Shown piece by piece: positions 22,751 through 30,584 of a stretch of 33,534 nt of DNA. The DNA is from Bacteroidaceae bacterium (lineage in GTDB: Bacteria > Bacteroidota > Bacteroidia > Bacteroidales > Bacteroidaceae): positions 1 to 33,534 of the forward strand of contig JAGCXU010000031.1 in the NCBI GenBank assembly GCA_017961145.1. Direction: 5' to 3'. A program made the translations under genes and the position numbers. Under the pieces are notes generated by a model. The model was not told the origin of the DNA and searched no databases. It saw only the letters and a list, made by a program, of their open reading frames with translations. The number at the start of each line of letters is the position of its first letter. Position 1 is the stretch's first letter.

Positions 22751-24157
22751 ATGAAGAAGCTAACTCTCGCCATGTTGCTCGCACTCATCGGAGCAACTGC
22801 AATGGCACAGAATTTCGAAGGTAGCACGATCGAAGAACGCATCGCCTACTCTACTGGCAACAATGAGGACACCATCAAGACTGCCAAGGGATACATCACC
22901 ATGTTCCAGCAGACAAACGCAAACAAGGACTACCAGGATATGTACGAGAACTACAAGTGGATAAAGAAGTACGCTCCTTTCGCTCAGAATGGTATCTATA
23001 CGCAAGGCCCGTACATGTTCTATAACCTTATTAAGGCTGAGCAGGACCAGGCCAAGAAGAGAAAGTACTTCGACGAGATGATGGAACTCTTCGACCTGCG
23101 CCAGAAGAATCTCGACGCCCTGAACACCTTTGCAAACACGAAGAGCACTCTGGGCGACGTGCTGAGCGTAAAGGCCGAGTACTACAACTTCGTGGCTCAG
23201 GAATCCCTCGGCCAGGAGTATGACCTGCGCAATTCCTATAAGAATTTCGCCGAGGCCATCAAGATGGTAAACGAGCAAGGCGGTCGTGAAATCACGGGCT
23301 CCTTCCTCCAGACTTTCTTCCTGGTGAGCGATGCCATCTACAAGGCAACAAAAGGTGGCACTCGCGAGCAGTACCTGCAGGACTACCTGGACAGCAAGGA
23401 CGCTTGCGAGAAGATGCTCCAGCTTGCAAAAGAGGCTCAGGAGGCTGGCGACACAGTAAAGGCTCGCACCCTCGTGGCAACTTATGACGCACCTCTGGCT
23501 GCCATCGAGCAGACCTTCTCTCAGAGCGGAGCTGCCGACAGCGCCCAGATTATCGCCATCTATACCAAGAAGTTCGAAGACTACAAGGCAGACATCAACA
23601 AACTGAACTCCAGCCTGAACATCATGCAGGACAACGACTGCGACGAGAGCGACATCTACTATCAGTATGCAGAAGCCGCTTACGCTCTGCAGCCCTCCTA
23701 CACCAGCGCCATCGGTCTGGCTCAGAAGGCTCAGAAGGATGGAGATTCGGCTAAGATGCTGGAGTACTACAACAAGGCTTTGGAACTCGCTTCGAGCGAC
23801 GAAACACGCGGCAAGATCTGCCTGAACATCTGCAACGGCCTGACCAGAAGCAAGCAGTACACCGGTGCCCTGACCTACGCAGAAAAGGCTATTGCATACA
23901 ATCCTGAACTGACTGGCAAGGCTTACCTGAAGATGGCCAACATCAACACCTTGCTCGGACAGTACGGAGAGGCTATCGCCTACTGCGGAAAGGCCAGTGC
24001 AGCCGACATCACAGTCAGCGGTTCGGCTGACCGTCTGAAGGCCAACATCCAGAAAGTCCAGGCCAACCAAGCTGAAAACGCCAAGGCCCGCAAGGCTTAC
24101 GACGACTACATGGCTCGCAAGAAGGCTGAGGAAGCTTTCTGGGGCGGTGGAAAATAA
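22751..24157 (+). CDS. Secreted tetratricopeptide-like protein
   Basis: A 468-residue protein with a clear signal peptide (MKKLTLAMLLALIGATAMAQ). The mature part is all-helical with TPR-like units, best seen at the C-terminal third: AKMLEYYNKALELASSDETRG, GALTYAEKAIAYNPELTGKAYLKMA and GEAIAYCGKASAAD. It ends in a lysine-rich helix and GGGK. TPR arrays hold partners together; no enzyme motif is present. ATG 22751 is chosen over the in-frame ATG at 22685, which would put 22 extra residues before the signal peptide. A strong promoter and a strong terminator frame it as a single-gene unit, and the codon choice is uniform and biased, pointing to high expression. Location is periplasm or outer-membrane surface. 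Confidence 0.85.
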   Translation: MKKLTLAMLLALIGATAMAQNFEGSTIEERIAYSTGNNEDTIKTAKGYITMFQQTNANKDYQDMYENYKWIKKYAPFAQNGIYTQGPYMFYNLIKAEQDQAKKRKYFDEMMELFDLRQKNLDALNTFANTKSTLGDVLSVKAEYYNFVAQESLGQEYDLRNSYKNFAEAIKMVNEQGGREITGSFLQTFFLVSDAIYKATKGGTREQYLQDYLDSKDACEKMLQLAKEAQEAGDTVKARTLVATYDAPLAAIEQTFSQSGAADSAQIIAIYTKKFEDYKADINKLNSSLNIMQDNDCDESDIYYQYAEAAYALQPSYTSAIGLAQKAQKDGDSAKMLEYYNKALELASSDETRGKICLNICNGLTRSKQYTGALTYAEKAIAYNPELTGKAYLKMANINTLLGQYGEAIAYCGKASAADITVSGSADRLKANIQKVQANQAENAKARKAYDDYMARKKAEEAFWGGGK

Positions 24158-24203
24158 TCAAAACGCAACAAGTTAACACAAGCCATAACGTTAACTTTAT
24201 CAT

Positions 24204-24241
24204 AAAGCTCGCTATGCTATCAAGCATGGCGGGCTTTTTTT
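24204..24241 (+). terminator. Strong terminator of the TPR-like gene
   Basis: A 15-bp stem with two G-U pairs (24204-24218 with 24223-24237), loop ATCA, then T-tract. It separates the TPR gene from the Tat operon. Confidence 0.92.
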
Positions 24242-24291
24242 GTATGAAAAGACATCTGCTTTGTAAAAAAAGGTTAAATCGGAGGGAATTA

Positions 24292-24323
24292 TTTGTCAAA
24301 ATAAACAAAATTCACTAACTTTA
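24292..24323 (+). promoter_or_regulatory. Promoter of the tatA operon
   Basis: TTTG (24292-24295), 20 bases, then TAACTTTA (24316-24323), one base from TAnnTTTG. The leader to tatA is about 105 bases. Confidence 0.7.
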
Positions 24324-24431
24324 CACACGAAAATGTGAAAAATGGCCCAACAAAGCAGTTAAGGCCACGGACACATCGACAAATCACTCGGAACATTAAA
24401 CGTTGAACTCTAAACTTTTAACTATACAAAT

Positions 24432-24644
24432 ATGACAAACCAACTCTTATTCCTCGGCAGTCTGGGCAGCCAGGAAATCATCATCATCGCCCTCGTCATC
24501 CTGCTCCTCTTCGGAGGCAAGAAAATTCCTGAACTCATGCGCGGCCTCGGTAAAGGCGTGTCTCAGTTCAAGAAAGGCATGAACGACATCGAACAGGAAA
24601 TCAATGCCGAGCCTGAAAAGAAAGAAGAAATTCAAAACAAATAA
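24432..24644 (+). CDS. tatA: Twin-arginine translocase subunit TatA
   Basis: A 70-residue protein with the full TatA plan: a short N-terminus, one membrane helix (about 14-27, [13 protein letters not shown]), the hinge [16 protein letters not shown], an amphipathic helix and an acidic-basic tail. TatA oligomers form the passage for folded proteins across the inner membrane. No TatB is present in the operon, as is common in Bacteroidota, where TatA and TatC suffice. It is the first gene of the operon; 36 bases later starts a gene whose product has a twin-arginine signal, and tatC is the fifth gene. Confidence 0.95.
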   Translation: MTNQLLFLGSLGSQEIIIIALVILLLFGGKKIPELMRGLGKGVSQFKKGMNDIEQEINAEPEKKEEIQNK

Positions 24645-24680
24645 CCATAAGTTTAACCATCCTAACAAAAAACATCTTTT

Positions 24681-26198
24681 ATGAAAGACATGTCAAGAAG
24701 ATCGTTCCTCAAGGCAGGAACCGCAGCAACTGCTGCTCTGGCAATGGCTCCAGCCGATGTACTCGGTAAAGCTAAGGCAAAGAAACCCGTTCAGACCGGT
24801 AAGATTAAACTCCTCGGCGTAGGCGTAGGCGGTCGCGGACACGCTGACATCAATGGCGTCACCTACAAAGGCAAGGAAGTTTATGACGACATCGAGTTCA
24901 TCGGTATGTGCGATGTTGACTTCAAGTATGCAAAGGGCGTCCTCGAAGAGTATCAGAAGCTCTTCCCCAACATGAAGGTTTACAACGACTACAAGAAGAT
25001 GTATGCTGAACTGCTGGACAAGGCTGATGCCGTCATCTGCGGTACTGCCGACCACACACACGCTATCATCTGCGCAGAAGCTCTGGCAGCCGGCAAGCAC
25101 GTTTACTGCGAGAAGCCTCTCACCCGTACCGTTTACGAATCTCGTCTGCTTACCAAGTTAGCTGCAAAGGCTGGTGTTGCTACCCAGATGGGTAACCAGG
25201 GTTCCAGCGGCGAAGGTGTGAACCTGACTTGCGAATGGATCTGGAATGGCGAAATCGGTGAAGTGACTCGCGTAGATGCCTTCACAGACCGTCCCATCTG
25301 GCCACAAGGTCTGGAACGTCCTGAAGAGGTACACGAGATTCCCAGCACTCTGAACTGGGATGCCTTCATCGGTCCGGCTCCCAAGCGCCCCTACAACTCC
25401 ATCTATCACCCCTGGAACTTCCGCGGATGGTGGGACTTCGGCACAGGTGCTCTCGGAGATATGGCTTGCCACATTCTGCATCCCGTCTTCAAGGCTCTCG
25501 ACCTCGGATATCCCATCAAGGCTGAAGGCAGCTCCACTCCTCTCATGTCAGACTGCTGCCCCAGCGCTCAGGTCGTTAAGCTGACTTATCCCGCTCGTCC
25601 AAACCGTCCGAAGGTTGCTATGCCTGAGGTAGTGGTTACTTGGAGTGATGGTGGTATCATCCCATTCCGTCCTGATGGTCTGCCCGTAGGTAAGGACCTC
25701 AACGTAAGTGGTGGTGGCGCTATCTTCTACGGAACCAAGGACATCCTCGTAGTAGGTTGCTATGGTGAAAGGCCTTACCTCGTAAGCGGTCGTGTTCCCA
25801 ATGCTCCGAAGGTATGCCGTCGTGTAACTGAGAGCCACCAGCGCGACTGGATCCGTGCCATCAAGGAAATCCGTGCAGGCAAGACCGATTGGGTAAGAAC
25901 TGCATCTGACTTCAGCGAAGCAGGTCCTTTCAACGAAATGGTTGCAATGGGCGTTGTTGCTACTCGTCTGCAAGGTCTGAACCAGACGCTCGAATGGGAT
26001 GGCGAGAACATGAAGTTCACCAACATTCCTGAGAAGGCTACTGTTCGCGCAATGTTGAAGGACGGCTTCTCCATCCACGATGGACACCCAACATTCAACA
26101 AGACCTACACAGAACCTGTAAATGCTCGCGAATTTGCAGCAGAACTCATCAAGCCCAAGTATCAGAATGGCTATGTTCTGCCAGACATGCCTGCATAA
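24681..26198 (+). CDS. Tat-exported Gfo/Idh/MocA family oxidoreductase
   Basis: A 505-residue protein with twin-arginine signal MKDMSRRSFLKAGTAATAAL (Arg6, Arg7, SRRSFLK). The dinucleotide-binding domain shows GVGVGGRGHAD (about 46-56), CDVD (77-80), GTADHTH and the CEKPLTRT loop (143-150) with the catalytic-type lysine of the family. WWDFGTGALGDMACHILHP (250-268) contains the GD-x-x-x-H site of the C-terminal domain. Such enzymes oxidise or isomerise sugars with tightly bound NAD(P); Tat export would let the enzyme fold round its cofactor in the cytoplasm before reaching the periplasm. Neighbours are tatA before it and, after it, two exported sugar enzymes, so a periplasmic 3-keto-sugar route is the best reading. 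Substrate is not known. Confidence 0.9.
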   Translation: MKDMSRRSFLKAGTAATAALAMAPADVLGKAKAKKPVQTGKIKLLGVGVGGRGHADINGVTYKGKEVYDDIEFIGMCDVDFKYAKGVLEEYQKLFPNMKVYNDYKKMYAELLDKADAVICGTADHTHAIICAEALAAGKHVYCEKPLTRTVYESRLLTKLAAKAGVATQMGNQGSSGEGVNLTCEWIWNGEIGEVTRVDAFTDRPIWPQGLERPEEVHEIPSTLNWDAFIGPAPKRPYNSIYHPWNFRGWWDFGTGALGDMACHILHPVFKALDLGYPIKAEGSSTPLMSDCCPSAQVVKLTYPARPNRPKVAMPEVVVTWSDGGIIPFRPDGLPVGKDLNVSGGGAIFYGTKDILVVGCYGERPYLVSGRVPNAPKVCRRVTESHQRDWIRAIKEIRAGKTDWVRTASDFSEAGPFNEMVAMGVVATRLQGLNQTLEWDGENMKFTNIPEKATVRAMLKDGFSIHDGHPTFNKTYTEPVNAREFAAELIKPKYQNGYVLPDMPA

Positions 26199-26219
26199 AC
26201 AACAATTAGTTCTACAACA

Positions 26220-27080
26220 ATGAAACTAAGAAATATCCTAGCCGCGGCAGCTTTTGCTGCTGCGGTTGGCGTACAGGCTCAGCCTCAGTACGTCGTCATC
26301 GAGAATCCTCAAGTTGACCTCAGCACATTGAAGGTTGACAAGGAAGGATATTATGTCCTCTTCGACGGTTCAAGCCTCAACGGCTGGCGCGGTTACTGCA
26401 AGGACCACGTTCCCAGCAAGTGGAACATTAAGGATGGTGCTCTGCACTTCGACGGTCGTGGCAGAGGTGAAGGTGGTGATATCATCTTCGCTCACAAGTT
26501 CAAGGACTTCATCTTCGAGATTGAGTGGAAGATTGCAGAAGGCGGCAACTCCGGCATCTTCTATCTCGGCAAAGAGACTGCTACCATCAACAACGATGAA
26601 CCGAGAACAGAAGAAACCAAAGCCGGCAACGTGACCATCACACAGACTATCGACAATCGCGGAAAGCTCAGCTATCAGCCCATCTACATCAGCTGTCCCG
26701 AGTGTCAGGTACTCGACAACGAGCGTCACCCCGATGCAAAGCTGGGTGCAACTCTCGGCATCCGTCAGAGCACAAGCCTCTACGACATGATTATCGCAAA
26801 GCCGCAGAATGCAAATCCTGCAGGGCAATGGAACAAGGTGAAGATTGTCGTGAAGAATGGCAAAGTCACTCACTACCAGAATGGTGTGAAGGTGCTGAGC
26901 TATACTTTGGCCGACAAGTCTTGGGTTGACCTCGTACAGACCTCCAAGTTCAGCCAGAAGAACTGGCCTCTTGCTTACGAAATCATGAAGGATTGCGGTA
27001 AGGAAGCCGGTTACTTTGGCATGCAAGACCATGGCGACGAGGTTTGGTATCGCAACATTCGCGTCAAAGTGCTTAAGTAA
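26220..27080 (+). CDS. DUF1080 (3-keto-disaccharide hydrolase-type) protein
   Basis: A 286-residue protein with a Sec signal peptide (MKLRNILAAAAFAAAVGVQAQ). The mature part opens with the hallmark GYYVLFDGSSLNGWRGY and WNIKDGALHFDGRG, and has FEIEWKIAEGGNSGIFYLG and VWYRNIRVKVL of the jelly-roll fold of DUF1080 (concanavalin-like, Pfam 3-keto-disaccharide hydrolase). Members act on glycosides whose sugar has been oxidised at C3. It lies 21 bases after the oxidoreductase gene, which would supply the oxidised substrate. Unlike its partner it carries no twin-arginine pair, so the two reach the periplasm by different routes. Confidence 0.88.
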   Translation: MKLRNILAAAAFAAAVGVQAQPQYVVIENPQVDLSTLKVDKEGYYVLFDGSSLNGWRGYCKDHVPSKWNIKDGALHFDGRGRGEGGDIIFAHKFKDFIFEIEWKIAEGGNSGIFYLGKETATINNDEPRTEETKAGNVTITQTIDNRGKLSYQPIYISCPECQVLDNERHPDAKLGATLGIRQSTSLYDMIIAKPQNANPAGQWNKVKIVVKNGKVTHYQNGVKVLSYTLADKSWVDLVQTSKFSQKNWPLAYEIMKDCGKEAGYFGMQDHGDEVWYRNIRVKVLK

Positions 27081-27111
27081 ACTTTATACATTATATTATA
27101 TTTAAGGAAAT

Positions 27112-27999
27112 ATGATGAAAAGGATTCTTATATTCATCTGCCTTGCTGCCACCTTCCTTGGTTACGGCTTGAATGCAGATGCGAAAAAGAAAGAAATTGC
27201 CTTCCAGATGTATTCTGTTCGCGAACTCATCGGAAACCCTGAAAAGTATGCACAGAATCACGAAAGCACGTTGAAAGCTCTGGCCAAGATGGGATATACC
27301 GCTATCGAGGCTGCCAACTATGGCGACGGAAAGCTTTATGGCGTTAGTCCAGAGCAGTTCAAAGCTGACATCGAAGCTGCAGGTATGGAGGTACTCTCAA
27401 GCCACGTTGGTCACAACCTGAATAACGAGGAGTTGAAGACTGGCAACTTCGACGGAGCCCTTCAATGGTGGGCACAATGTATCGACGCTCACAAGCGTGC
27501 AGGCATGAAGTACATTGTCAATCCAGGCGTCAACTACCCCAAGACTCTTGCAGAAGCTGATGTCATCTGCAAGTATCTGAACAAGGTGGGCGAGATGGTG
27601 AATGCTGCAGGCATGAAGTTCGGCTATCACAACCACTCGCACGAGTTTGGCAGAGTCGAGAACAAGGTGTGGTATGACTACATGGTCGAGCATACCGATG
27701 CCGACAAGGTATTCTTCGAGATGGATGTTTATTGGGCAGTTCGCGGACAGGTAAGTCCCGTCGAGTATTTCAAGAAGTATCCAGGCCGCTTTACCTTGCT
27801 CCACATCAAGGACCACAAAGAATTCGGAGAAAGCGGTATGGTAGGCTTTGATGCCATCTTCAACAATGCCGACGTAGCAGGCCTGAAGCATCTGGTCGTT
27901 GAGTTGGAAGGAAGCAACAGACCCAACATCTTGGATGGCATGAAGGTTTGCGCAGACTACCTGAAGGCTGCAAAGTTCGTAAAAGCATCTTACAAGTAA
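27112..27999 (+). CDS. Exported sugar phosphate isomerase/epimerase-like TIM barrel
   Basis: A 295-residue protein with a Sec-type signal (MMKRILIFICLAATFLGYGLNADA). The mature barrel begins KEIAFQMYSVRELIG and has the metal-site segments of the xylose isomerase-like (AP endonuclease 2) superfamily: GYHNHSHEFG, FFEMDVYWAV, LLHIKDHKEFG and VVELEGS near the C-terminus. Homologues handle keto-sugars as isomerases, epimerases or lyases, and some lie with DUF1080 and Gfo/Idh/MocA genes. The export signal places it in the periplasm with both partners. TAAGGAAA upstream is one of the few fair ribosome sites in the window and fits the first or second ATG. Confidence 0.85.
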   Translation: MMKRILIFICLAATFLGYGLNADAKKKEIAFQMYSVRELIGNPEKYAQNHESTLKALAKMGYTAIEAANYGDGKLYGVSPEQFKADIEAAGMEVLSSHVGHNLNNEELKTGNFDGALQWWAQCIDAHKRAGMKYIVNPGVNYPKTLAEADVICKYLNKVGEMVNAAGMKFGYHNHSHEFGRVENKVWYDYMVEHTDADKVFFEMDVYWAVRGQVSPVEYFKKYPGRFTLLHIKDHKEFGESGMVGFDAIFNNADVAGLKHLVVELEGSNRPNILDGMKVCADYLKAAKFVKASYK

Positions 28000-28011
28000 T
28001 CTTCTTTTCAG

Positions 28012-28040
28012 GAGCCCCTCTTCGATAAGCGGAGGGGCTT
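28012..28040 (+). terminator. Hairpin between isomerase and tatC, possibly a partial terminator
   Basis: An 8 to 9-bp GC-rich stem (28012-28020 with 28032-28040) is followed by CTACTT, not a full T-tract. It ends 16 bases before the tatC start and may lower rather than end transcription into tatC. Confidence 0.55.
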
Positions 28041-28056
28041 CTACTTAAATATTGGT

Positions 28057-28893
28057 ATGGAGATAGAAGACAAGAGCAAAACAGAAAAGACAGAAGAGGA
28101 AGAGATTCAGGAAGGGGCGATGTCCTTTTGGGACCATCTGGAAGTGCTAAGGTGGGCATTGTTTCGTAGCGCTTGTGTTTTAGCGGTCATCATGGTGGGG
28201 ACTTTCATAGCGATGCCCTACATCTTCGACCGCTTCATCCTTGCCCCCACAAACAATGACTTCATCACTTATCGTTGGCTCAACGCTATAGGCAGAGGCG
28301 TGGTAAAGCTCTCGCCCGATTTCGATGTGCAGATTATCAACATCAATGTCGCGAGTCAATTCATGACGCATATCTCGACCTCCATCTCCTTGGCAGCCGT
28401 CATTGCCTTCCCCTATTTCATATGGGAGATATGGAGGTTCATCGAGCCAGCTCTTTTCGAAGACGAGATAAAGCACCTGCGACCAGCCTTCCTTGGAGGA
28501 ACTTTAATGTTCTATCTTGGCTGTGCAATAGGTTACATGCTAGTCTTTCCCTTCACTTTCAGGTTTCTGGTAGAGTACAATTTGAGCCCAAGCATCACCA
28601 ACCAGATCAATCTGCAAAGTTATATCGACAACTTCACGATGCTCATCCTCGTCATGGGTATAGTGTTCGAAATGCCTCTGTTGGCTTGGCTACTTGGACT
28701 GTTAGGTATTCTGAAAAAAGGATTCCTGCGAGAATACAAGAAGCATGCAGTTGTCGTACTTCTTATCTCGGCAGCCATCATTACCCCCAGTGGTGATCCC
28801 TTCACTCTCATGCTCGTTTTCATACCGCTTTATGTGCTCTATGAGCTCTCAATCCTCGTTGTAAAGGACAAAGCGCAAAAAGAAGATGAATAA
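28057..28893 (+). CDS. tatC: Twin-arginine translocase subunit TatC
   Basis: A 278-residue inner-membrane protein with six helices. The N-terminal motif MSFWDHLEVLRWALFR corresponds to the conserved F-x-x-H-L-x-E-L-R of TatC, the part that binds the twin-arginine signal. RFIEPALFEDEIKHLRP and AIITPSGDPFTLMLVFIPLYVLYE are also family blocks. It has an acidic N-terminal extension of about 22 residues (many Glu and Lys) before the core. It is the last gene of the tatA operon, 57 bases after the isomerase gene and behind a hairpin, with no evident promoter of its own. Confidence 0.95.
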   Translation: MEIEDKSKTEKTEEEEIQEGAMSFWDHLEVLRWALFRSACVLAVIMVGTFIAMPYIFDRFILAPTNNDFITYRWLNAIGRGVVKLSPDFDVQIININVASQFMTHISTSISLAAVIAFPYFIWEIWRFIEPALFEDEIKHLRPAFLGGTLMFYLGCAIGYMLVFPFTFRFLVEYNLSPSITNQINLQSYIDNFTMLILVMGIVFEMPLLAWLLGLLGILKKGFLREYKKHAVVVLLISAAIITPSGDPFTLMLVFIPLYVLYELSILVVKDKAQKEDE

Positions 28894-28987
28894 ACATGTT
28901 TTACGACACATATCACTAAAATATTACACACAAAGAACAAAAGTGTGCATGTTTTACCACTTTAATGCATAAAAAATTACACTTTTT
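28894..28987. other. Short space before the OmpA promoter
   Basis: CATGTTTTAC occurs twice (28895-28904 and 28949-28958), each flanked by CAC-rich sequence, and CACAC with GTGTG can form a small hairpin between them (28931-28951). This may be a regulatory site or a weak terminator region of the Tat operon. Nothing else is seen. Confidence 0.35.
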
Positions 28988-29019
28988 CTTGCACGATATT
29001 AAATAAAGTCATAACTTTG
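28988..29019 (+). promoter_or_regulatory. Promoter of the OmpA-family gene
   Basis: CTTG (28988-28991), 20 bases, then a perfect TAACTTTG (29012-29019). The leader is about 70 bases and ends TTAAACAAATG, the same as the end of the porin leader (TTAAACAAATG). Confidence 0.8.
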
Positions 29020-29094
29020 CACCGACAAATAGGTCAAAATATATAACTGAAAAAGAGAAAAGTACACTAATATTGTTAATCAATTGTTAAACAA

Positions 29095-30174
29095 ATGAAA
29101 AAGATTACTCTCGTTATTGCTATGTTCGCTATGGCAATGGCATCCAGTGCACAGTACACTGGTCACAAGTTTTTCGACAACTGGTCAATTGGTGCTGAAG
29201 GTGGCGTAAGCACAAACCTGCATGATTGGGACGTTCCCAATGGCGCAGTAGCAGGCATCAACTTCACCAAGGGTATCACTCCCGTTCTGAGCTTGGAATT
29301 CCAACTTCAGGCTGGCTTCAACGATGATGCCAACTGGAACTGGGCTTTTAAGAGCGCAAATGTTGTTGACAATGCTAGCATCTATGCTAACACCAAGATC
29401 AACCTCATGAACTGGTTTGGTGGCTACAAGGGTGCTCCCCGCTTCTTCGAAATTCAGGCTCGTGGCGGTGTAGGTTATACTCGTTTCTTCTGGCCCTCTT
29501 ACGAAGGCATCACCACCGACAGTTCTAACGACCTGAACCGTTGCAACGTGAAGCTCGGTCTTGACTTCGATTTCAACTTGGGTGAGAAGAAGGCTTGGAC
29601 TATCAGCCTCCGTCCCGCAGTTATCCTCAAGACTTCTCGCGACAACGACATCGTTCGCGGCAATCCCGGTCTCGGCATGCCCGTTGTATGCGACAATGGC
29701 GCTTGCCTCGCTTATGGCCACAACGCTATCGGTCAGGTTACCGCTGCTGTTACCTATCACTTCAAGACCAGCAACGGTCAGCACTACTTCACCGAGGTTA
29801 AGCCCGTCGAGGTTACCAAGGTCGTAGAGAAGACTGTTGAGAAGCCCGTCGAGAAGGTTGTTGAGAAGGTTGTTGAGAAGGTTGTCACCAAGAACGTTGG
29901 TAACGGTGTTACCGTTGAGTTCGCTCTCAACAAGGCTACTCTCACCAACACCGCTAAGGCTAAGCTGAACACTATCGACAAGAGCGCTACTGTTGTTCTC
30001 GATGGTTATGCTTCTCCCGAAGGTGCTAAGGGCTACAACCAGAAGCTGTCACAGCGTCGTTGCGATGCAGTCAAGGCTTATCTTGAGGATCGTGGCGTGA
30101 AGGTTGCTGGCACAAATGCACACGGTGCTGAAGGTCCTGAGTCTCAGCGTATCGTTTACGTTACAATCAAGTAA
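29095..30174 (+). CDS. OmpA-family outer-membrane protein
   Basis: A 359-residue protein: signal peptide (MKKITLVIAMFAMAMASSAQ), an eight-stranded-type barrel domain to about residue 225, a linker of V-E-K-x repeats (243-266), then the OmpA-like peptidoglycan-binding domain (GVTVEFALNKATLTNTAKAKL ... DGYASPEGAKGYNQKLSQRR). It would tie the outer membrane to the cell wall. Promoter, long leader, terminator and codon bias all indicate a highly expressed structural protein. The repeat-coding DNA (29821-29895) is a near-perfect 12-bp tandem repeat (GTTGTTGAGAAG), so linker length may vary between strains. It is a single-gene unit. Confidence 0.92.
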   Translation: MKKITLVIAMFAMAMASSAQYTGHKFFDNWSIGAEGGVSTNLHDWDVPNGAVAGINFTKGITPVLSLEFQLQAGFNDDANWNWAFKSANVVDNASIYANTKINLMNWFGGYKGAPRFFEIQARGGVGYTRFFWPSYEGITTDSSNDLNRCNVKLGLDFDFNLGEKKAWTISLRPAVILKTSRDNDIVRGNPGLGMPVVCDNGACLAYGHNAIGQVTAAVTYHFKTSNGQHYFTEVKPVEVTKVVEKTVEKPVEKVVEKVVEKVVTKNVGNGVTVEFALNKATLTNTAKAKLNTIDKSATVVLDGYASPEGAKGYNQKLSQRRCDAVKAYLEDRGVKVAGTNAHGAEGPESQRIVYVTIK

Positions 30175-30205
30175 TTAGAGACCAGTCTCAGAAAAGATTA
30201 ACAAG

Positions 30206-30237
30206 GAAGCCCTGCCACGATTGTGGTGGGGCTTTCA
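30206..30237 (+). terminator. Terminator of the OmpA-family gene
   Basis: An 11-bp stem with two G-U pairs (30208-30218 with 30223-30233) and loop GATT is followed by a short, broken T-run. Confidence 0.8.
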
Positions 30238-30267
30238 CTTTGTCTGTGGGGAAACGACTGCAGGGAT

Positions 30268-30377
30268 GATTGTGAACGACACACGTGATGTTTGCAATCG
30301 TGGCACGTGACGTTTGGATTTTAACTATGCCACGTTTTAAGGTGTCACACGAAGCGTTAAGTGTTATGTGTTAAGTG
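30268..30377. repeat. 22-bp-period repeat array, copy 3 (diverged)
   Basis: Units begin with GTTT or GTTA at 30290, 30312, 30334 and 30356, each exactly 22 bases apart, with a weaker unit from 30268. The first (GTTTGCAATCGTGGCAC) is close to the core in the arrays at 8823 and 22243; later units keep the period more than the sequence. Confidence 0.7.
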
Positions 30378-30561
30378 CCGTTTTCAACATATACACACAT
30401 ACGCTCACTTTGCCTCGAAAGAGACAATACTATCTCTATCTATATATTATTATTATTTATTATTATATTAATATTCTATTATAATAATATATATATACCT
30501 GAAAGAAACAGCAATAGTATATATGTGTTTTTTGCCAGTTAACAGTTAACGGTTAACGCTT
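30352..30561. repeat. Nested AT-rich imperfect palindrome, about 210 bp
   Basis: Outer arms AAGCGTTAA (30352-30360) and TTAACGCTT (30553-30561) are perfect. Middle arms ACACATA (30395-30401) and TATGTGT (30522-30528) and an inner TA-rich pair (about 30441-30455 and 30482-30495) are nested. The same plan is seen at 22309-22454, also directly beside a 22-bp array. Confidence 0.6.
30538..30558. repeat. Heptanucleotide tandem repeat GTTAACR x3
   Basis: GTTAACA, GTTAACG, GTTAACG stand head to tail, forming part of the right side of the palindrome and ending 27 bases from the stop of the LytTR gene. Confidence 0.85.
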
Positions 30562-30584
30562 TGCCTTCATGGCTTTACTGTGTA

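Noticed and set aside
22760..24070. - strand open frame of 436 codons opposite the TPR-like gene
   Set aside because: The + frame has promoter, signal peptide, TPR units and terminator; the - frame has none.
24432..24644. TatB rather than TatA
   Set aside because: Length (70 residues), the FGGKKIPEL hinge and lack of a long second amphipathic region fit TatA, and Bacteroidota commonly lack TatB.
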